DNA of 64,000 nucleotides, from NCBI GenBank assembly GCA_964619055.1, contig CAZUDB010000007.1, positions 1-64,000 on the forward strand, written 5' to 3'. The notes beneath the pieces were generated by a model. The model did not search any database and was not told the origin of the DNA. It worked only from the letters and a program-made list of their open reading frames with translations. The stretch comes from CAYVUM01 sp964619055. GTDB lineage: Bacteria > Pseudomonadota > Alphaproteobacteria > Rhodospirillales > Defluviicoccaceae. A program made the position numbers and the translations under genes. This document shows, piece by piece, positions 9,470 to 18,566 of the stretch (the stretch's first letter is position 1; each line of letters begins with the position of its first letter).

Positions 9470-10122
9470 GGGCGGGATAGTCCAGGCAAGATGACACCCA
9501 AGCGTTCGGCCGCAACGGCTGCGATCCGACCCGTCACCAAGGCCTCCGATCCGTCCGCATCGATCACGGCGCAGCGCTCCGGATCACTCGCCGCAATCTC
9601 CAGAAAACCATCGCGCACCCGCTGGTGGAAAGCTTCGTCCCGGCGCTCGTAGCGATCGGTCGTCGATGACCGGCTGCGTGCGCGAGCAAGGCCGGAGCCC
9701 GTCTCCAGATCCAGAATCAGCGTCAGATCGGGCCGCGGTTCGGCTGCCACCAGGGCATGCAGCCGCTCGACGAAGGCCTCGGCCAACCCGCTGCCGAAAC
9801 TCTGATAGGCCCGCGTGGAATCCGCATAGCGATCGCAGACCACCCAGCGCCCGGCGGTAAGTGCCGGGACAATGGTGTGGTCCAAGTGATCACGGCGGGC
9901 GGCGCAATGAAGCAAGGCTTCGGTCATGGGGGAGAAGGGCAGATCCGTGCCGACGATGACCTTCCGAATCGCTTCGGCGCCGGATGATCCCCCCGGCTCC
10001 CGCGTGAGCACGGTATCAAAACCCGCTTCGGCGAGCCCCGCCGCCAGCAGTCGGGCCTGCGTCGATTTGCCACACCCCTCGATCCCTTCCAGGGTGATGA
10101 AACGACCGTGCGTCGCGGGCAC
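9466..10122 (-). CDS. tmk: thymidylate kinase
   Basis: Phosphorylates dTMP to dTDP for DNA synthesis. The protein is 218 residues. The P-loop FITLEGIEGCGKSTQARLLA starts at residue 8, followed by LTREPGGSSGAE (the dTMP-binding DR/EPG region) and WVVCDRYADSTRAYQ. The lid region contains ARSRSSTTDRYERRDEAFH. The ATGA overlap with holB suggests translational coupling, placing nucleotide supply and clamp loading in one operon. The D,D-carboxypeptidase gene ends 25 bases upstream. Confidence 0.96.
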   Translation of the reverse strand: MPATHGRFITLEGIEGCGKSTQARLLAAGLAEAGFDTVLTREPGGSSGAEAIRKVIVGTDLPFSPMTEALLHCAARRDHLDHTIVPALTAGRWVVCDRYADSTRAYQSFGSGLAEAFVERLHALVAAEPRPDLTLILDLETGSGLARARSRSSTTDRYERRDEAFHQRVRDGFLEIAASDPERCAVIDADGSEALVTGRIAAVAAERLGVILPGLSRP

Positions 10123-10147
10123 CTGTCGGGCCCCTTTGCTTCAAGGC

Positions 10148-11371
10148 CTACTGCAGTTGCTCGGCCACTAGGTGCTTTAGCGTTGCGAACATGCGCCCCA
10201 AGATGCCAAGACGCTCCACGTCCGCACCGGCATAGAGGGGGATGTCAAGCGGCTCCATGTCCGGCGCTGTCACGCGAAGGGTCGCAAGCCGTTGGCCCGC
10301 TGCAATCGGTGCCGGTATCGGCCCGTCAAAGTGGACAACAGCCGTCATCCCTTCACGAGCTGCGCGCGGCAGTGTTACAATCACATCCTTCGGTGACGCG
10401 AGCGGAACAGTATCCTCTGCACCGAGCCAGACCTCCGCCTCCTCCACCGGTGCCCAGGCGCTCAGCAGCTTGACGTTTTCGAATTCACGGAATCCCCAAG
10501 ACATCAGCCGCTCTGTCTCATCAGAGCGAGCGCGCGCACTTTCCAGCCCATTAACGACGAGTACCAAACGCCGGTCGTCCTGCACCGCCGACGCAGTCAA
10601 GCCATAGCCGCTCGCCTCGGTGTGACCGGTCTTGAGGCCGTCCGCACCAACGTCCTTATACAAAAGCGGATTGCGATTACCCTGGCGGATACCGTTGTAG
10701 GTGAATTCCTTTTCCTTATAGAGCTCGTAGAACTCGGGGAACTGCTCAATCGTCGCGACCGCCAGCCGGGCAAGATCCCGCGCCGTCGTCACTTGTTCTG
10801 GATCGGGAAGGCCGGTCGAATTGCGAAACGTGCTGTTGCTGAGGCCAATGCTCTCGCCGAGATTGTTCATCTCCTTGGCAAACGCGTCCTCACTTCCCGC
10901 CAAGCCTTCGGCAAGGACGATGCAAGCGTCGTTCCCGGACTGAACAACGATGCCGCGCAGCAGATCCTCGACACTTACGCTCGAATTCAAATCCAAGAAC
11001 ATGGTCGAGCCACCGCTGGCCGCTCCACCCTCGCGCCAAGCGTATTCGCTAACGGTTAGCGTGTCGTCCAGAGACAACTTACCGTTTTTAAGATGATCGA
11101 AGGCAACGAATGCCGTCATCATCTTACTCATGGAGGCCGGTGGCATTGGGACATCGGCGTCTTTTTGGAACAATACTGAGCCTGTATCGGCGTCGATCAA
11201 GATGGCATGGCGTGCCCGTGTTTCAAATGCGCCAACCGGCAAAGCCGTAACCAAGAGCGCGAGCAGAAGGACCAGAACCCTAGCCGGAACAACGCGCTGC
11301 GCATCCACCAGTCTCCAAAGGGGCAAAGGCTTAGCCCCTGCGAGCCAGCCACCGGTGCTTCTCACGTTCAT
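10148..11371 (-). CDS. D-alanyl-D-alanine carboxypeptidase (penicillin-binding protein, S11 family)
   Basis: Periplasmic, membrane-associated enzyme that trims the terminal D-Ala from peptidoglycan pentapeptides, 407 residues from the chosen start. The three catalytic motifs are present: SMSK (in PPASMSKMMTAF), SGN (in VQSGNDACIVLAEG) and KTG (in GLKTGHTEASGYGL). An N-terminal signal sequence (VLVLLLALLVTALPVGAFE) and a C-terminal beta domain with amphipathic tail (FATLKHLVAEQLQ) fit the PBP5/6 class. The frame extends to 11458, but the ATG at 11371 has a GAGGCG ribosome-binding site and avoids overlap with rlpA. It belongs to the cell-wall part of the run. Confidence 0.93.
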   Translation of the reverse strand: MNVRSTGGWLAGAKPLPLWRLVDAQRVVPARVLVLLLALLVTALPVGAFETRARHAILIDADTGSVLFQKDADVPMPPASMSKMMTAFVAFDHLKNGKLSLDDTLTVSEYAWREGGAASGGSTMFLDLNSSVSVEDLLRGIVVQSGNDACIVLAEGLAGSEDAFAKEMNNLGESIGLSNSTFRNSTGLPDPEQVTTARDLARLAVATIEQFPEFYELYKEKEFTYNGIRQGNRNPLLYKDVGADGLKTGHTEASGYGLTASAVQDDRRLVLVVNGLESARARSDETERLMSWGFREFENVKLLSAWAPVEEAEVWLGAEDTVPLASPKDVIVTLPRAAREGMTAVVHFDGPIPAPIAAGQRLATLRVTAPDMEPLDIPLYAGADVERLGILGRMFATLKHLVAEQLQ

Positions 11372-11414
11372 GATGTCGCCTCGCAGTTTCTTGACGAACG
11401 ACGCCGTCCTCTCT

Positions 11415-12314
11415 TTAGTCCACGACCACGTGAGAGCCCGGATATCCGGCCATGGCAAGCTCGAACATCAGCCGCTCCGCCTCGGTCCGCGACGGCACGG
11501 GCCCGACGCGGACGCGATAAACATGGCGGGCATCCATGTGTGCCGGGATAACCTGAACCGGTCCTAAGCGTTCCAACTGATCCCGAGCCCTGGCGGCGTT
11601 GCCATAATGCCGAAAAGCGCCGGCCTGAACGTAGACCGCCGGTACCGCTTCGGCGGCCTGAAGTCGCGCGGATGGGGCTGCCCGTGCAACCACGGTGCTT
11701 CCAGGCTTCCGAGTGGACTCGGGCTTGGGCTTCGCCTTGGCGACTTGCAGCGGTGGCGCAGCAGACTTGGCTTTGGAAATTGGCTTACCGTTGGGCGCAA
11801 GACCTGCCAGCCGCAAGCTCTCTTCGCGGAGGATTTCGACGCGAACCCGCGCCACGCCTTTATTCCGGAACCCCAAACGATGGGCAGCGGCCTTGGACAC
11901 ATCGATAATCCGGCCCTTTGAAAATGGTCCCCGATCGTTAACGCGAAGGTCCAGTTTCCGGCCGTTCTCCAGGTTGGTGACCCGGACCATGGTCGGCAAC
12001 GGCAGCGTTTTGTGGGCCGCGGTCATTTTGTTCATGTTGTAGCGTTCGCCGCTTGCCGTCTTGCGGCCGTGGAACTTCCGACCATACCAGGAAGCATAGC
12101 CCTCCTCACGATAGTCCCAGTCAACCTTAGGCGTATACCAGTGGCCTTTGATTCTGTAGGGCCGCCCGACCTTGATGCCCGTTGGCTTCCCGGTCGGCTC
12201 CGCCACCACCGGTGATTTGGTCTCAACCTTGGCCTGCTCTCCGGCACATCCTGCAAGCAGGCCCGATACCGCGACCATGGCGACTGCGGCCGAACGCACC
12301 GTCACCCGCATCAT
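11415..12314 (-). CDS. rlpA: septal ring lytic transglycosylase RlpA-family protein with SPOR domain
   Basis: A 299-residue lipoprotein. The N-terminus carries a signal peptide and lipobox (VSGLLAGCAGE, Cys about 23). A double-psi beta-barrel domain follows with the RlpA hallmark EGYASWYGRKFHGRKTASGE and MVRVTNLENGRKLDLRVNDRGPF. After an Ala/Lys/Pro-rich linker, the C-terminal SPOR domain (VYVQAGAFRHYGNAARARDQ) should bind denuded glycan at the septum. RlpA cleaves naked glycan strands during daughter-cell separation. It sits between the carboxypeptidase and an MltB-type transglycosylase, overlapping the latter by 4 bases, which supports a septal wall-remodelling operon. Confidence 0.95.
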   Translation of the reverse strand: MMRVTVRSAAVAMVAVSGLLAGCAGEQAKVETKSPVVAEPTGKPTGIKVGRPYRIKGHWYTPKVDWDYREEGYASWYGRKFHGRKTASGERYNMNKMTAAHKTLPLPTMVRVTNLENGRKLDLRVNDRGPFSKGRIIDVSKAAAHRLGFRNKGVARVRVEILREESLRLAGLAPNGKPISKAKSAAPPLQVAKAKPKPESTRKPGSTVVARAAPSARLQAAEAVPAVYVQAGAFRHYGNAARARDQLERLGPVQVIPAHMDARHVYRVRVGPVPSRTEAERLMFELAMAGYPGSHVVVD

Positions 12315-13543
12315 CGGGCCGCCATCCGACGCAGGTGGTTCAACACCCGGACGCTCGGGAAGCCGTCCGCGGGCGGGCTTGCCTGCACCTGAAAATCACG
12401 GATGGCTGCACGGGTCTGCGAGCCGACGATGCCGTCGACTCCGCCCGTGTCGTAGCCGAGCGCAATCAGGTGACGCTGCATTTCACGCACTTGAGCCTGG
12501 GACAGGGCTTCTTCTCGGGCTGGCCTCGGAGCCATGAACGGGCCGCCACCATTGATCAGATCCGCCAAATGACCGACGGACACGGCGTACAGGTCTGACT
12601 TGTTCCACATTAAGATCACTCGGTAGTTATCGTAAGCAAGGAGCGCTGGAGCACCGACGGCACCCCCGGGAAGCACTAGGGCCGCCGACATATCCGCTGT
12701 CGGCAAGGCACCACCCCTGGCAGAGCGGAGGCCAAGGCTGGACCATTCGGCGAGCGGACGGACCTGGTCCGCGCCCGACAGTGAATAGTCGAACCTGGCC
12801 GGCACCTGCACCTCCCGCCCCCATTTCTCGCCCCATCGCCAACCCGAGGCGGCGAGGTAGTTGGCGGCCGAAGCGAAGATATCAGGCAAGCTGTTCCAAA
12901 GGTCCCGTCGCCCATCGCCATCGAAATCAACGGCGTGATCGCGATAGGTCGTTGGCATGAATTGCGGCTGACCGAAGGCACCGGCCCACGACGAGCGCGC
13001 CTTGTAGGGAATGTCGCCCCGCGCCGCGCCCTCAAGGGCAGCCATCAGCTGCTCACGGAAAAACGCGTCCCGGCGCGGATCGTGCGCGAGCGTTGCCAGA
13101 GCGCTGAACATGGGCGTCTTGCCCGTGACCTGCCCGTAGCTGGTTTCAAGCCCCCACAACGCAACCAGTACCCGGGCGGGCACACGGTAGCGCCGCTCCA
13201 CCGACTGAAGCAGGCGAACGTGGCGCGCCATGAGGTTTTTGCCCTTGGCTACGCGGTCGGCAGTGACACGAGAATCCAGGTATCGCCAGAAGGTCTGCGT
13301 GAACTCCGGCTGCTTGCGGTCAAGCGAAATCACCTTAGGCAGGGGTCGTACGCCGCTCAGCGCTCGATCAACGACGGACGATGGAACTCCGCGCTCGCGT
13401 GCCTCCACGCGAACACCATCGAGCCACACATCAAAAGGAGCCGCGGTCGCCGTACTGGCGATCATGATCCCAAGAAGGGCGAGCACGGACGCTGCGATAC
13501 CCTGTCCGCGGAGCCGCCGGATAACGATTGCGCTCATATCCAT
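12311..13543 (-). CDS. lytic murein transglycosylase, MltB family, with peptidoglycan-binding domain
   Basis: Periplasmic enzyme cleaving the MurNAc-GlcNAc bond, 410 residues from the chosen start. The catalytic domain shows ALWGLETSYGQVTGKTPMFS with the catalytic Glu, GAFGQPQFMPTTY and VDFDGDGRRDLWNS. The C-terminus is a PG_binding_1 domain (MQRHLIALGYDTGGVDGIVG). The frame is open to 13645, but a normal signal peptide (RGQGIAASVLALLGIMIAST) begins just after the ATG codons at 13543 and 13537. Neither has a strong ribosome-binding site, so the start is uncertain by a few codons. It overlaps rlpA by 4 bases. Confidence 0.93.
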   Translation of the reverse strand: MDMSAIVIRRLRGQGIAASVLALLGIMIASTATAAPFDVWLDGVRVEARERGVPSSVVDRALSGVRPLPKVISLDRKQPEFTQTFWRYLDSRVTADRVAKGKNLMARHVRLLQSVERRYRVPARVLVALWGLETSYGQVTGKTPMFSALATLAHDPRRDAFFREQLMAALEGAARGDIPYKARSSWAGAFGQPQFMPTTYRDHAVDFDGDGRRDLWNSLPDIFASAANYLAASGWRWGEKWGREVQVPARFDYSLSGADQVRPLAEWSSLGLRSARGGALPTADMSAALVLPGGAVGAPALLAYDNYRVILMWNKSDLYAVSVGHLADLINGGGPFMAPRPAREEALSQAQVREMQRHLIALGYDTGGVDGIVGSQTRAAIRDFQVQASPPADGFPSVRVLNHLRRMAAR

Positions 13544-13601
13544 GGCATCGCAGTGCGCGATTCGCGCCGCGCTGTCAACCATTCGCAAACGCAGCTGACG
13601 G

Positions 13602-14402
13602 TCAGGGGAACATGACTCGCGTGTAATCGTTGTAAAAGTACGCAAAAAGCCCCAACCACTCGTGCATTGCCAAGGTCAAATTTTGAAGCCCACCGCCGAA
13701 ATCTATCGCAGGCGGCCACACTGCGAGTCGGCCGTCGCTGCGATAGTCCACAGGATAGGGCGTGACGGGAAAGCCAACCCGCTGAAAACACCCCATGGCG
13801 CGAGGCATGTGCGCGGCCGATGTGACGAGCAACCACACATCTTCGCTCTGTGGACGGGCGAGAAGCTTGCTGAAGGCTGCATTTTCGTAGGTGTTGCGGG
13901 CTCCGCGTTCTAGGGTCAAGCGCCACGGTGGAACCCCCAACTCAGCCAACACGGTTTCGGCGAATTGCGCTTCAGTGAGACCCGTCCGAGTTAGGCTGGC
14001 ATCACCGCCGGTGAAGATGACCTGCGCCTCAGGATAAAGCCGTGCAAGCGCAGCCCCGGCAGTCATCCGCTCGGCATGGGCATTGAGGGCCACTTGACCA
14101 CGCGCGTCCGACAGTGTGGGCGCGATGGCCCCGCCAAGGATGATGATCCCGTCAACATGCTCAGGCAGCCTGGCGGGGGGCGAGAACCGATCCTCAAGCG
14201 TTCGAACGGACCATTCGGGCACCGGCGTCGCGGCTATAATGAAGCACAAAACGGCGGTGCTCACAGCCAAGACCGTGCCCAGTCGCCGCCACGGCGTCAG
14301 CAACAACACCGCACTAACCGTAACGGCGACCCATAGCGCATTTGCCGGCGACAACAGCCAACCGGCGATCTTCGACATTTCAAAAAACATCGCCGGGACC
14401 AT
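13602..14402 (-). CDS. YdcF family protein (DUF218), membrane-anchored
   Basis: A 266-residue protein with two N-terminal hydrophobic segments (ALWVAVTVSAVLLLTP and VLAVSTAVLCFIIAATP), then a DUF218 domain with VDGIIILGGAI, FTGGDASLTRTGLTEA and LERGARNTYENAAFSKLL. The family includes SanA/YdcF/ElyC, linked to envelope integrity and cell-wall precursor metabolism, but biochemical function is not settled. It is the first gene of the wall-remodelling group, 58 bases before the transglycosylase. An in-frame ATG four codons downstream (MSKIAGW region) is also possible as the start. Confidence 0.88.
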   Translation of the reverse strand: MVPAMFFEMSKIAGWLLSPANALWVAVTVSAVLLLTPWRRLGTVLAVSTAVLCFIIAATPVPEWSVRTLEDRFSPPARLPEHVDGIIILGGAIAPTLSDARGQVALNAHAERMTAGAALARLYPEAQVIFTGGDASLTRTGLTEAQFAETVLAELGVPPWRLTLERGARNTYENAAFSKLLARPQSEDVWLLVTSAAHMPRAMGCFQRVGFPVTPYPVDYRSDGRLAVWPPAIDFGGGLQNLTLAMHEWLGLFAYFYNDYTRVMFP

Positions 14403-14672
14403 GCCGCGAACGCCGGCTTACCGCAAACGGAACATCAGCCCACCGCGTCGGGCTCAGCGCCGGGAGAGTCAACAACACCCCCTAATGGTTGTATGAAGAA
14501 ATTATTCTCTCCTTCAAAGGGAATTTGATAGGAAATTCTATATTGGCGCTTGGGAGAATAAACGTTGATCACAATCCCCTGAGTTGTCACACTCTTGAAT
14601 TGATAAACAGAACTCGTCCACACGTTTTTTGATATCTGCCCCTCGAAACGTCCTAACGATGGAGCCGACGCG

Positions 14673-14951
14673 GTGCCCGATCCGAGCGACCCAAACCATT
14701 TCACCGCCGCGATGGCGACGAGCCAGGCACCCCGGCTCGTGTCCACCCCCAAACATCCACCACGGCGATCGCGCTGGCATGGTGAGCCGAGCTTGAGCGA
14801 CCTGTTGGGCGATCCCGTTTTGCGGCTTTTGATGCGACGAGACCGGGTGCACACCGATGACGTCTTGCGCCTACGCCAGCGCGCCAAAGCGAGCAGTCGA
14901 CCGCTCTCCCGACGGGAGGGCGATGATCAAGCTGCGGTCGGCGCGGCTTGA
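14673..14951 (+). CDS. small hypothetical protein
   Basis: A 92-residue protein of unassigned function. The N-terminal part is low-complexity. The C-terminal half, GEPSLSDLLGDPVLRLLMRR followed by DRVHTDDVLRLRQRAK, looks like a genuine amphipathic helical segment and resembles short alphaproteobacterial hypothetical proteins whose core reads LSxLLxDPVVxxLMxxDxV. It ends 7 bases before the convergent pcm gene. There is no clear ribosome-binding site, and a minus-strand frame overlaps it. I favour this strand because of the helix-like, charged C-terminus. Possible DNA- or protein-binding role only by analogy. Confidence 0.55.
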   Translation: MPDPSDPNHFTAAMATSQAPRLVSTPKHPPRRSRWHGEPSLSDLLGDPVLRLLMRRDRVHTDDVLRLRQRAKASSRPLSRREGDDQAAVGAA

Positions 14952-14957
14952 CAGGTT

Positions 14958-15626
14958 TCAGCAGACAAGCTCCAGCAAGGCGAACCGCACCGGTAGCACA
15001 GGAGTCGTGCGGATCTTGCCATCCTCGCCCTTCTCGACAAGGGTCAGATTTTGGGCTTCCGGAAGGCCCGTAGGCACGACCATCCGCCCACCCGGTCGAA
15101 GCTGGCCGAGCAGATGCGGCGGAATCAGGTCGCTGGCCGCGCAGACAACAATCTTGTCGAACGGCGCATAGTCCGGCCATCCGTATTCACCGTTGCCAAT
15201 CCTGCCTTCCACGTTGTTGAGGCCTTGCGATTTCAGTCGACGCTCCGCCTCAAGCCCAAGTTCCTCCACGATTTCAACCGTATAGACGTGCTTCGCCAGC
15301 GAGGCCAAGATGGCGGTGTGGTAGCCGAGCCCGGTCCCTACCTCCAACACCCGATCGGACGACCTTACGTCAAGCAAGTCGGTCATCAGGGCGACGATGA
15401 AAGGCTGGGATATGGTTTTATCGAAGCCAATCGGCAGGGGCTGATCCGCGTAGGCATAGGGAGCCAGTTCAACAGGTACGAATTCATGGCGCGGGATGCG
15501 GCCGACAACATCCATAACCCGCTCATTCAAACGATCCTTGCCGATCTGCTCGTGGGCATACCGAGCGTGCGCCGCAATCGCATGGACCATTTGCTCAAGC
15601 ATGAGCGCCAACAACTTGTCCGTCAT
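14958..15626 (-). CDS. pcm: protein-L-isoaspartate O-methyltransferase
   Basis: Repairs isoaspartyl residues in ageing proteins by SAM-dependent methylation. It is 222 residues, the usual size. Visible are PLPIGFDKTISQPFIVALMT (substrate-loop signature), motif I VLEVGTGLGYHTAILASLA, and FDKIVVCAASDLIPPHLLGQ followed by LRPGGRMVVPTG. The start MTDKLLALML is the first ATG of the frame and has no competitor. It is convergent with the small protein at 14673. No partner such as surE is adjacent. Confidence 0.95.
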   Translation of the reverse strand: MTDKLLALMLEQMVHAIAAHARYAHEQIGKDRLNERVMDVVGRIPRHEFVPVELAPYAYADQPLPIGFDKTISQPFIVALMTDLLDVRSSDRVLEVGTGLGYHTAILASLAKHVYTVEIVEELGLEAERRLKSQGLNNVEGRIGNGEYGWPDYAPFDKIVVCAASDLIPPHLLGQLRPGGRMVVPTGLPEAQNLTLVEKGEDGKIRTTPVLPVRFALLELVC

Positions 15627-15791
15627 TGCCCGCCTCCGTTGCGGTCCGTCATTGGTCTGGATAGCACCTCGACGGGAGCTTAATGCATCTCCACGACCGT
15701 TGTCCTCCTCTGCAGGGCGCTCGGCGGCAAATCGACGATCAGCCGTGCCCCACGGTTTTTGGCCTCAGGCGGTGCCAAGAGGTTTGAACAC

Positions 15792-18554
15792 TCACGCTAA
15801 AACATCGTGGACCATATCCAACAACGCTTCGCGTCGGTACGGCTTGTGGAGAAACGCGTATCCCTCCTCCGCCAGGTTCAAACCCGCTGCATCTGAGGGA
15901 TAACCAGAGGTCAGCAACACGCGGGTCGCGGGACGTTCTCCGACGACGACACGGGCCAATTCGCAGCCATCCATGCCATCGGCCAGGATGACATCGGTGA
16001 ACAGCAAGTCTAGATCGGGCAACTCCTTGAGCCGGGCCAACGCATCCTCGGCCGTCGCCGCCTCGACCACCTCGTAACCGCCACGCCGCAAGCCGCGAAC
16101 AGCGGCCCGGCGCATGCGTTCGTCATCCTCAACAACGAGCACGACTGCGCGCCCATGGTCACTCTGCTGCCCTACCGTTGGCGTCGCCCGGACCTCCCGG
16201 GCCGGTGCTTGAGCCTGCGGCAGGTAGATCCGCATGGTCGTGCCGGCGTCAGGTGCGCTTTCCACCGCAATGTGACCACCCGACTGGCTGACGAACCCGT
16301 AAACCATACTTAGTCCGAGACCGCTGCCCTTGCCGAATGTCTTGGTTGTGAAGAACGGCTCGAAGATCCGCTCCGCCACGTCCGGTGCCATGCCACAGCC
16401 CGTGTCCGCAACGTCGATCAGCACATATCCGCCGGGTTGCGGCCCGCTGTCCTGGGACTCTGGCGGCGACTCCACCACGACGTTGCTCGTAGTTAGCATC
16501 ACCTTGCCGCCCGCAGGCATGGCATCGCGGGCGTTAACCACCAGATTTACCAACGCGTTTTCGAGTTGGCCGCGATCGATCATGGTCGGCCACAACTCGG
16601 GCATCAGCGTTTCGTGAACCTCAATATGCTCGCCGAGGGTGCGCCGCAGCAAGTCCGTCATTTCTCGGATCACGACGTTGACGTCCGTCACCTTCGGATT
16701 GAGGTGTTGGCGGCGAGCAAACGCGAGCAGGCGCGTCGTCAGCTCACTGCCCCGCTCCACCGACCAGATGGCATCCGCAATAAGCTCCCGGCACTCGTCA
16801 TCGGCGTTCATTTCCTCGTCCAAGAGCTGTAAATTACCTAGAATGATGGCAAGCAGGTTGTTGAAATCGTGGGCGATCCCGCCCGTAAGCTCGCCGACCG
16901 CCTTCATTTTTTGAGCCGATCTCAGTCGTTCTTCCGTGGCTTTGCGTTCGGTGATGTCCTCTTTGACCGCCACGTAATGCGTAACTTTGCCACGGACGTC
17001 ACGGACCGGCGCGATGGACGCTAGCTCCCAGAACAGATCCCCGCTCTTCTTCCGATTTTGAAGTTCCCCGGTCCACACCTTGCCGGCCGAGATCGTCGTC
17101 CATAGGTCGGCATAGGTCGAGGCCGCAGTAAGCCCGGATTTTAGAATGCGGGGGTTCTTGCCATTCACTTCCGCATATGTATAGCCCGTCGCCTCCGTGA
17201 ACTTGGGGTTCACATACTCGATCCGGCCATCGCGGTCGGTGATGACCACGGACACGGGGCTTTGCTCGATAGCCTGAAACAGCTTGCGCAAATCGCCCTC
17301 GGCACGGCGATGGGCCGAGATATCGCGGATGAACAACAAGAACTGGTTCTCACCCTCCCAGCGCATGGGGATCGCCTGCATTTCCGCATAGGCCACGCCG
17401 CCGCCAGGCTTGATGAGTTCGATCTCAGCGACATCGCCGACCACGATTGGAAAGCCGAAGGGCTCGCCGATTAGGGAGTCCGAGCCAAGGCCAAACAGCG
17501 TCTCCGCCGCCTGATTGACAAAGCGGATGCGGTCCTCACCGTCGACAATAACGATCGCTTCCGCCTGCAAGGCGATGATGGAGCGCCAACGCGCCTCGCT
17601 GTCGCGCAGATGGTGCTCTGCCTTTTTCTGTTCGGAAACGTCGTCGTAAAGCGTGACTACCTCGCCGCTCTCGAGCCGGAACACATACGTATCGCGCCAT
17701 CCCGAACTGCGCTCATCGGCATAGTGGCGAACTGGCAGCCGCTCCGCCTCACCGGTGCGCCAAACCCGCACCAGAACATCCGTTAAACCGGCCTGCGCAA
17801 AGGCGGGAAAGGCTTCGAGAGCCATGCGCCCCACGAGCTCCTCCCGTTGGAAACCTTCGATCCGCTCTGCTGCGCGGTTGACTTCCCGCACCACGAAACT
17901 TTCGCCTCGATCGTCGATAGCATCAAAAATGACCGCGCCGCTGCGCATAGTGTCGAACAGCTCACGAAACCGGCTTTCCCCTGCATGCAGGCGGATGACC
18001 AGCGGTTCACCCAAAACCTGGAACACGAAGATACCAAGCGTAATGAGTAGGCCGGCAATAATGACGGCATAAAAGGCAGATCGGACGAAGGGTGCGCGCA
18101 CCTGCCACAGATCGACGGCGGCGATCACCGCAAAGGGGCCGTTTGGCGATGGCGCGAATGCGACGAGCACTTCAACACCAGTGGCATCAGTGTCAACGGC
18201 AGTTCCCGCCTCGCCCGCGATGACGCGGCCAAGCCAAACTGGAACCATGCCATTGTTGTCGCCAAGCAAGCCAGCAGACCGGCCATGTTGGGCCAGAATC
18301 AATAATCCGTCCCCACCAGAAGAGACAACGGCCGCCCAACCTTCATCACCCAGATCAGGAAGCAGGTCGAGCGCCGTCGCATCCAAATGACCAGGATCAA
18401 TCTGGTCCGCGACCTGGACCACAGCTTCCGCCAGATGTTCGCGTTCCCGGCTAACAGCGGTGCCGTAGAGCAACGCAATGCATACGCCGCCGACCGCAAC
18501 CGCGACCACGGCAACAATCACAGAGAGCAGATAAAGCGGCCGCGTGTCGCTAAT
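15792..18554 (-). CDS. membrane-bound PAS hybrid histidine kinase with C-terminal receiver; apparent ATT start
   Basis: A 920-residue sensor kinase. Order: TM1 in the first 30 residues, an extracytoplasmic region of about 120 residues, TM2 (AVIIAGLLITLGIFVFQVLG), three PAS-like regions (FRELFDTMRSGAVIFD; RWRSIIALQAEAIVIVDGED; LFQAIEQSPVSVVITDRDGR with a PAC motif), HisKA with ELTGGIAHDFNNLLAIILGN (phospho-His), HATPase with VVNARDAMP, DTGCGMA and GSGLGLSM, and a receiver (VVLVVEDDERMRR, phosphoacceptor in LLFTDVIL, HKPY). No ATG fits: a GTG at 18519-18521 lacks a ribosome-binding site and would cut TM1 short, whereas an ATT at 18552-18554 has AAGGGG 8 bases upstream and gives ISDTRPLYLL before TM1. 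It follows the response regulator by 12 bases; the two face the kai operon. Confidence 0.9.
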   Translation of the reverse strand: MSDTRPLYLLSVIVAVVAVAVGGVCIALLYGTAVSREREHLAEAVVQVADQIDPGHLDATALDLLPDLGDEGWAAVVSSGGDGLLILAQHGRSAGLLGDNNGMVPVWLGRVIAGEAGTAVDTDATGVEVLVAFAPSPNGPFAVIAAVDLWQVRAPFVRSAFYAVIIAGLLITLGIFVFQVLGEPLVIRLHAGESRFRELFDTMRSGAVIFDAIDDRGESFVVREVNRAAERIEGFQREELVGRMALEAFPAFAQAGLTDVLVRVWRTGEAERLPVRHYADERSSGWRDTYVFRLESGEVVTLYDDVSEQKKAEHHLRDSEARWRSIIALQAEAIVIVDGEDRIRFVNQAAETLFGLGSDSLIGEPFGFPIVVGDVAEIELIKPGGGVAYAEMQAIPMRWEGENQFLLFIRDISAHRRAEGDLRKLFQAIEQSPVSVVITDRDGRIEYVNPKFTEATGYTYAEVNGKNPRILKSGLTAASTYADLWTTISAGKVWTGELQNRKKSGDLFWELASIAPVRDVRGKVTHYVAVKEDITERKATEERLRSAQKMKAVGELTGGIAHDFNNLLAIILGNLQLLDEEMNADDECRELIADAIWSVERGSELTTRLLAFARRQHLNPKVTDVNVVIREMTDLLRRTLGEHIEVHETLMPELWPTMIDRGQLENALVNLVVNARDAMPAGGKVMLTTSNVVVESPPESQDSGPQPGGYVLIDVADTGCGMAPDVAERIFEPFFTTKTFGKGSGLGLSMVYGFVSQSGGHIAVESAPDAGTTMRIYLPQAQAPAREVRATPTVGQQSDHGRAVVLVVEDDERMRRAAVRGLRRGGYEVVEAATAEDALARLKELPDLDLLFTDVILADGMDGCELARVVVGERPATRVLLTSGYPSDAAGLNLAEEGYAFLHKPYRREALLDMVHDVLA

Positions 18555-18566
18555 GGCGCGGGCCCC

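Noticed and set aside
14435..14887. 150-codon minus-strand frame between ydcF and pcm
   Set aside because: The N-terminal half is Arg/Ser-rich shadow sequence, there is no ribosome-binding site, and it overlaps the better plus-strand small gene.
18519..18521. GTG as start of the hybrid kinase
   Set aside because: No ribosome-binding site upstream and it removes the cytoplasmic lead of TM1; the ATT at 18552-18554 fits better.
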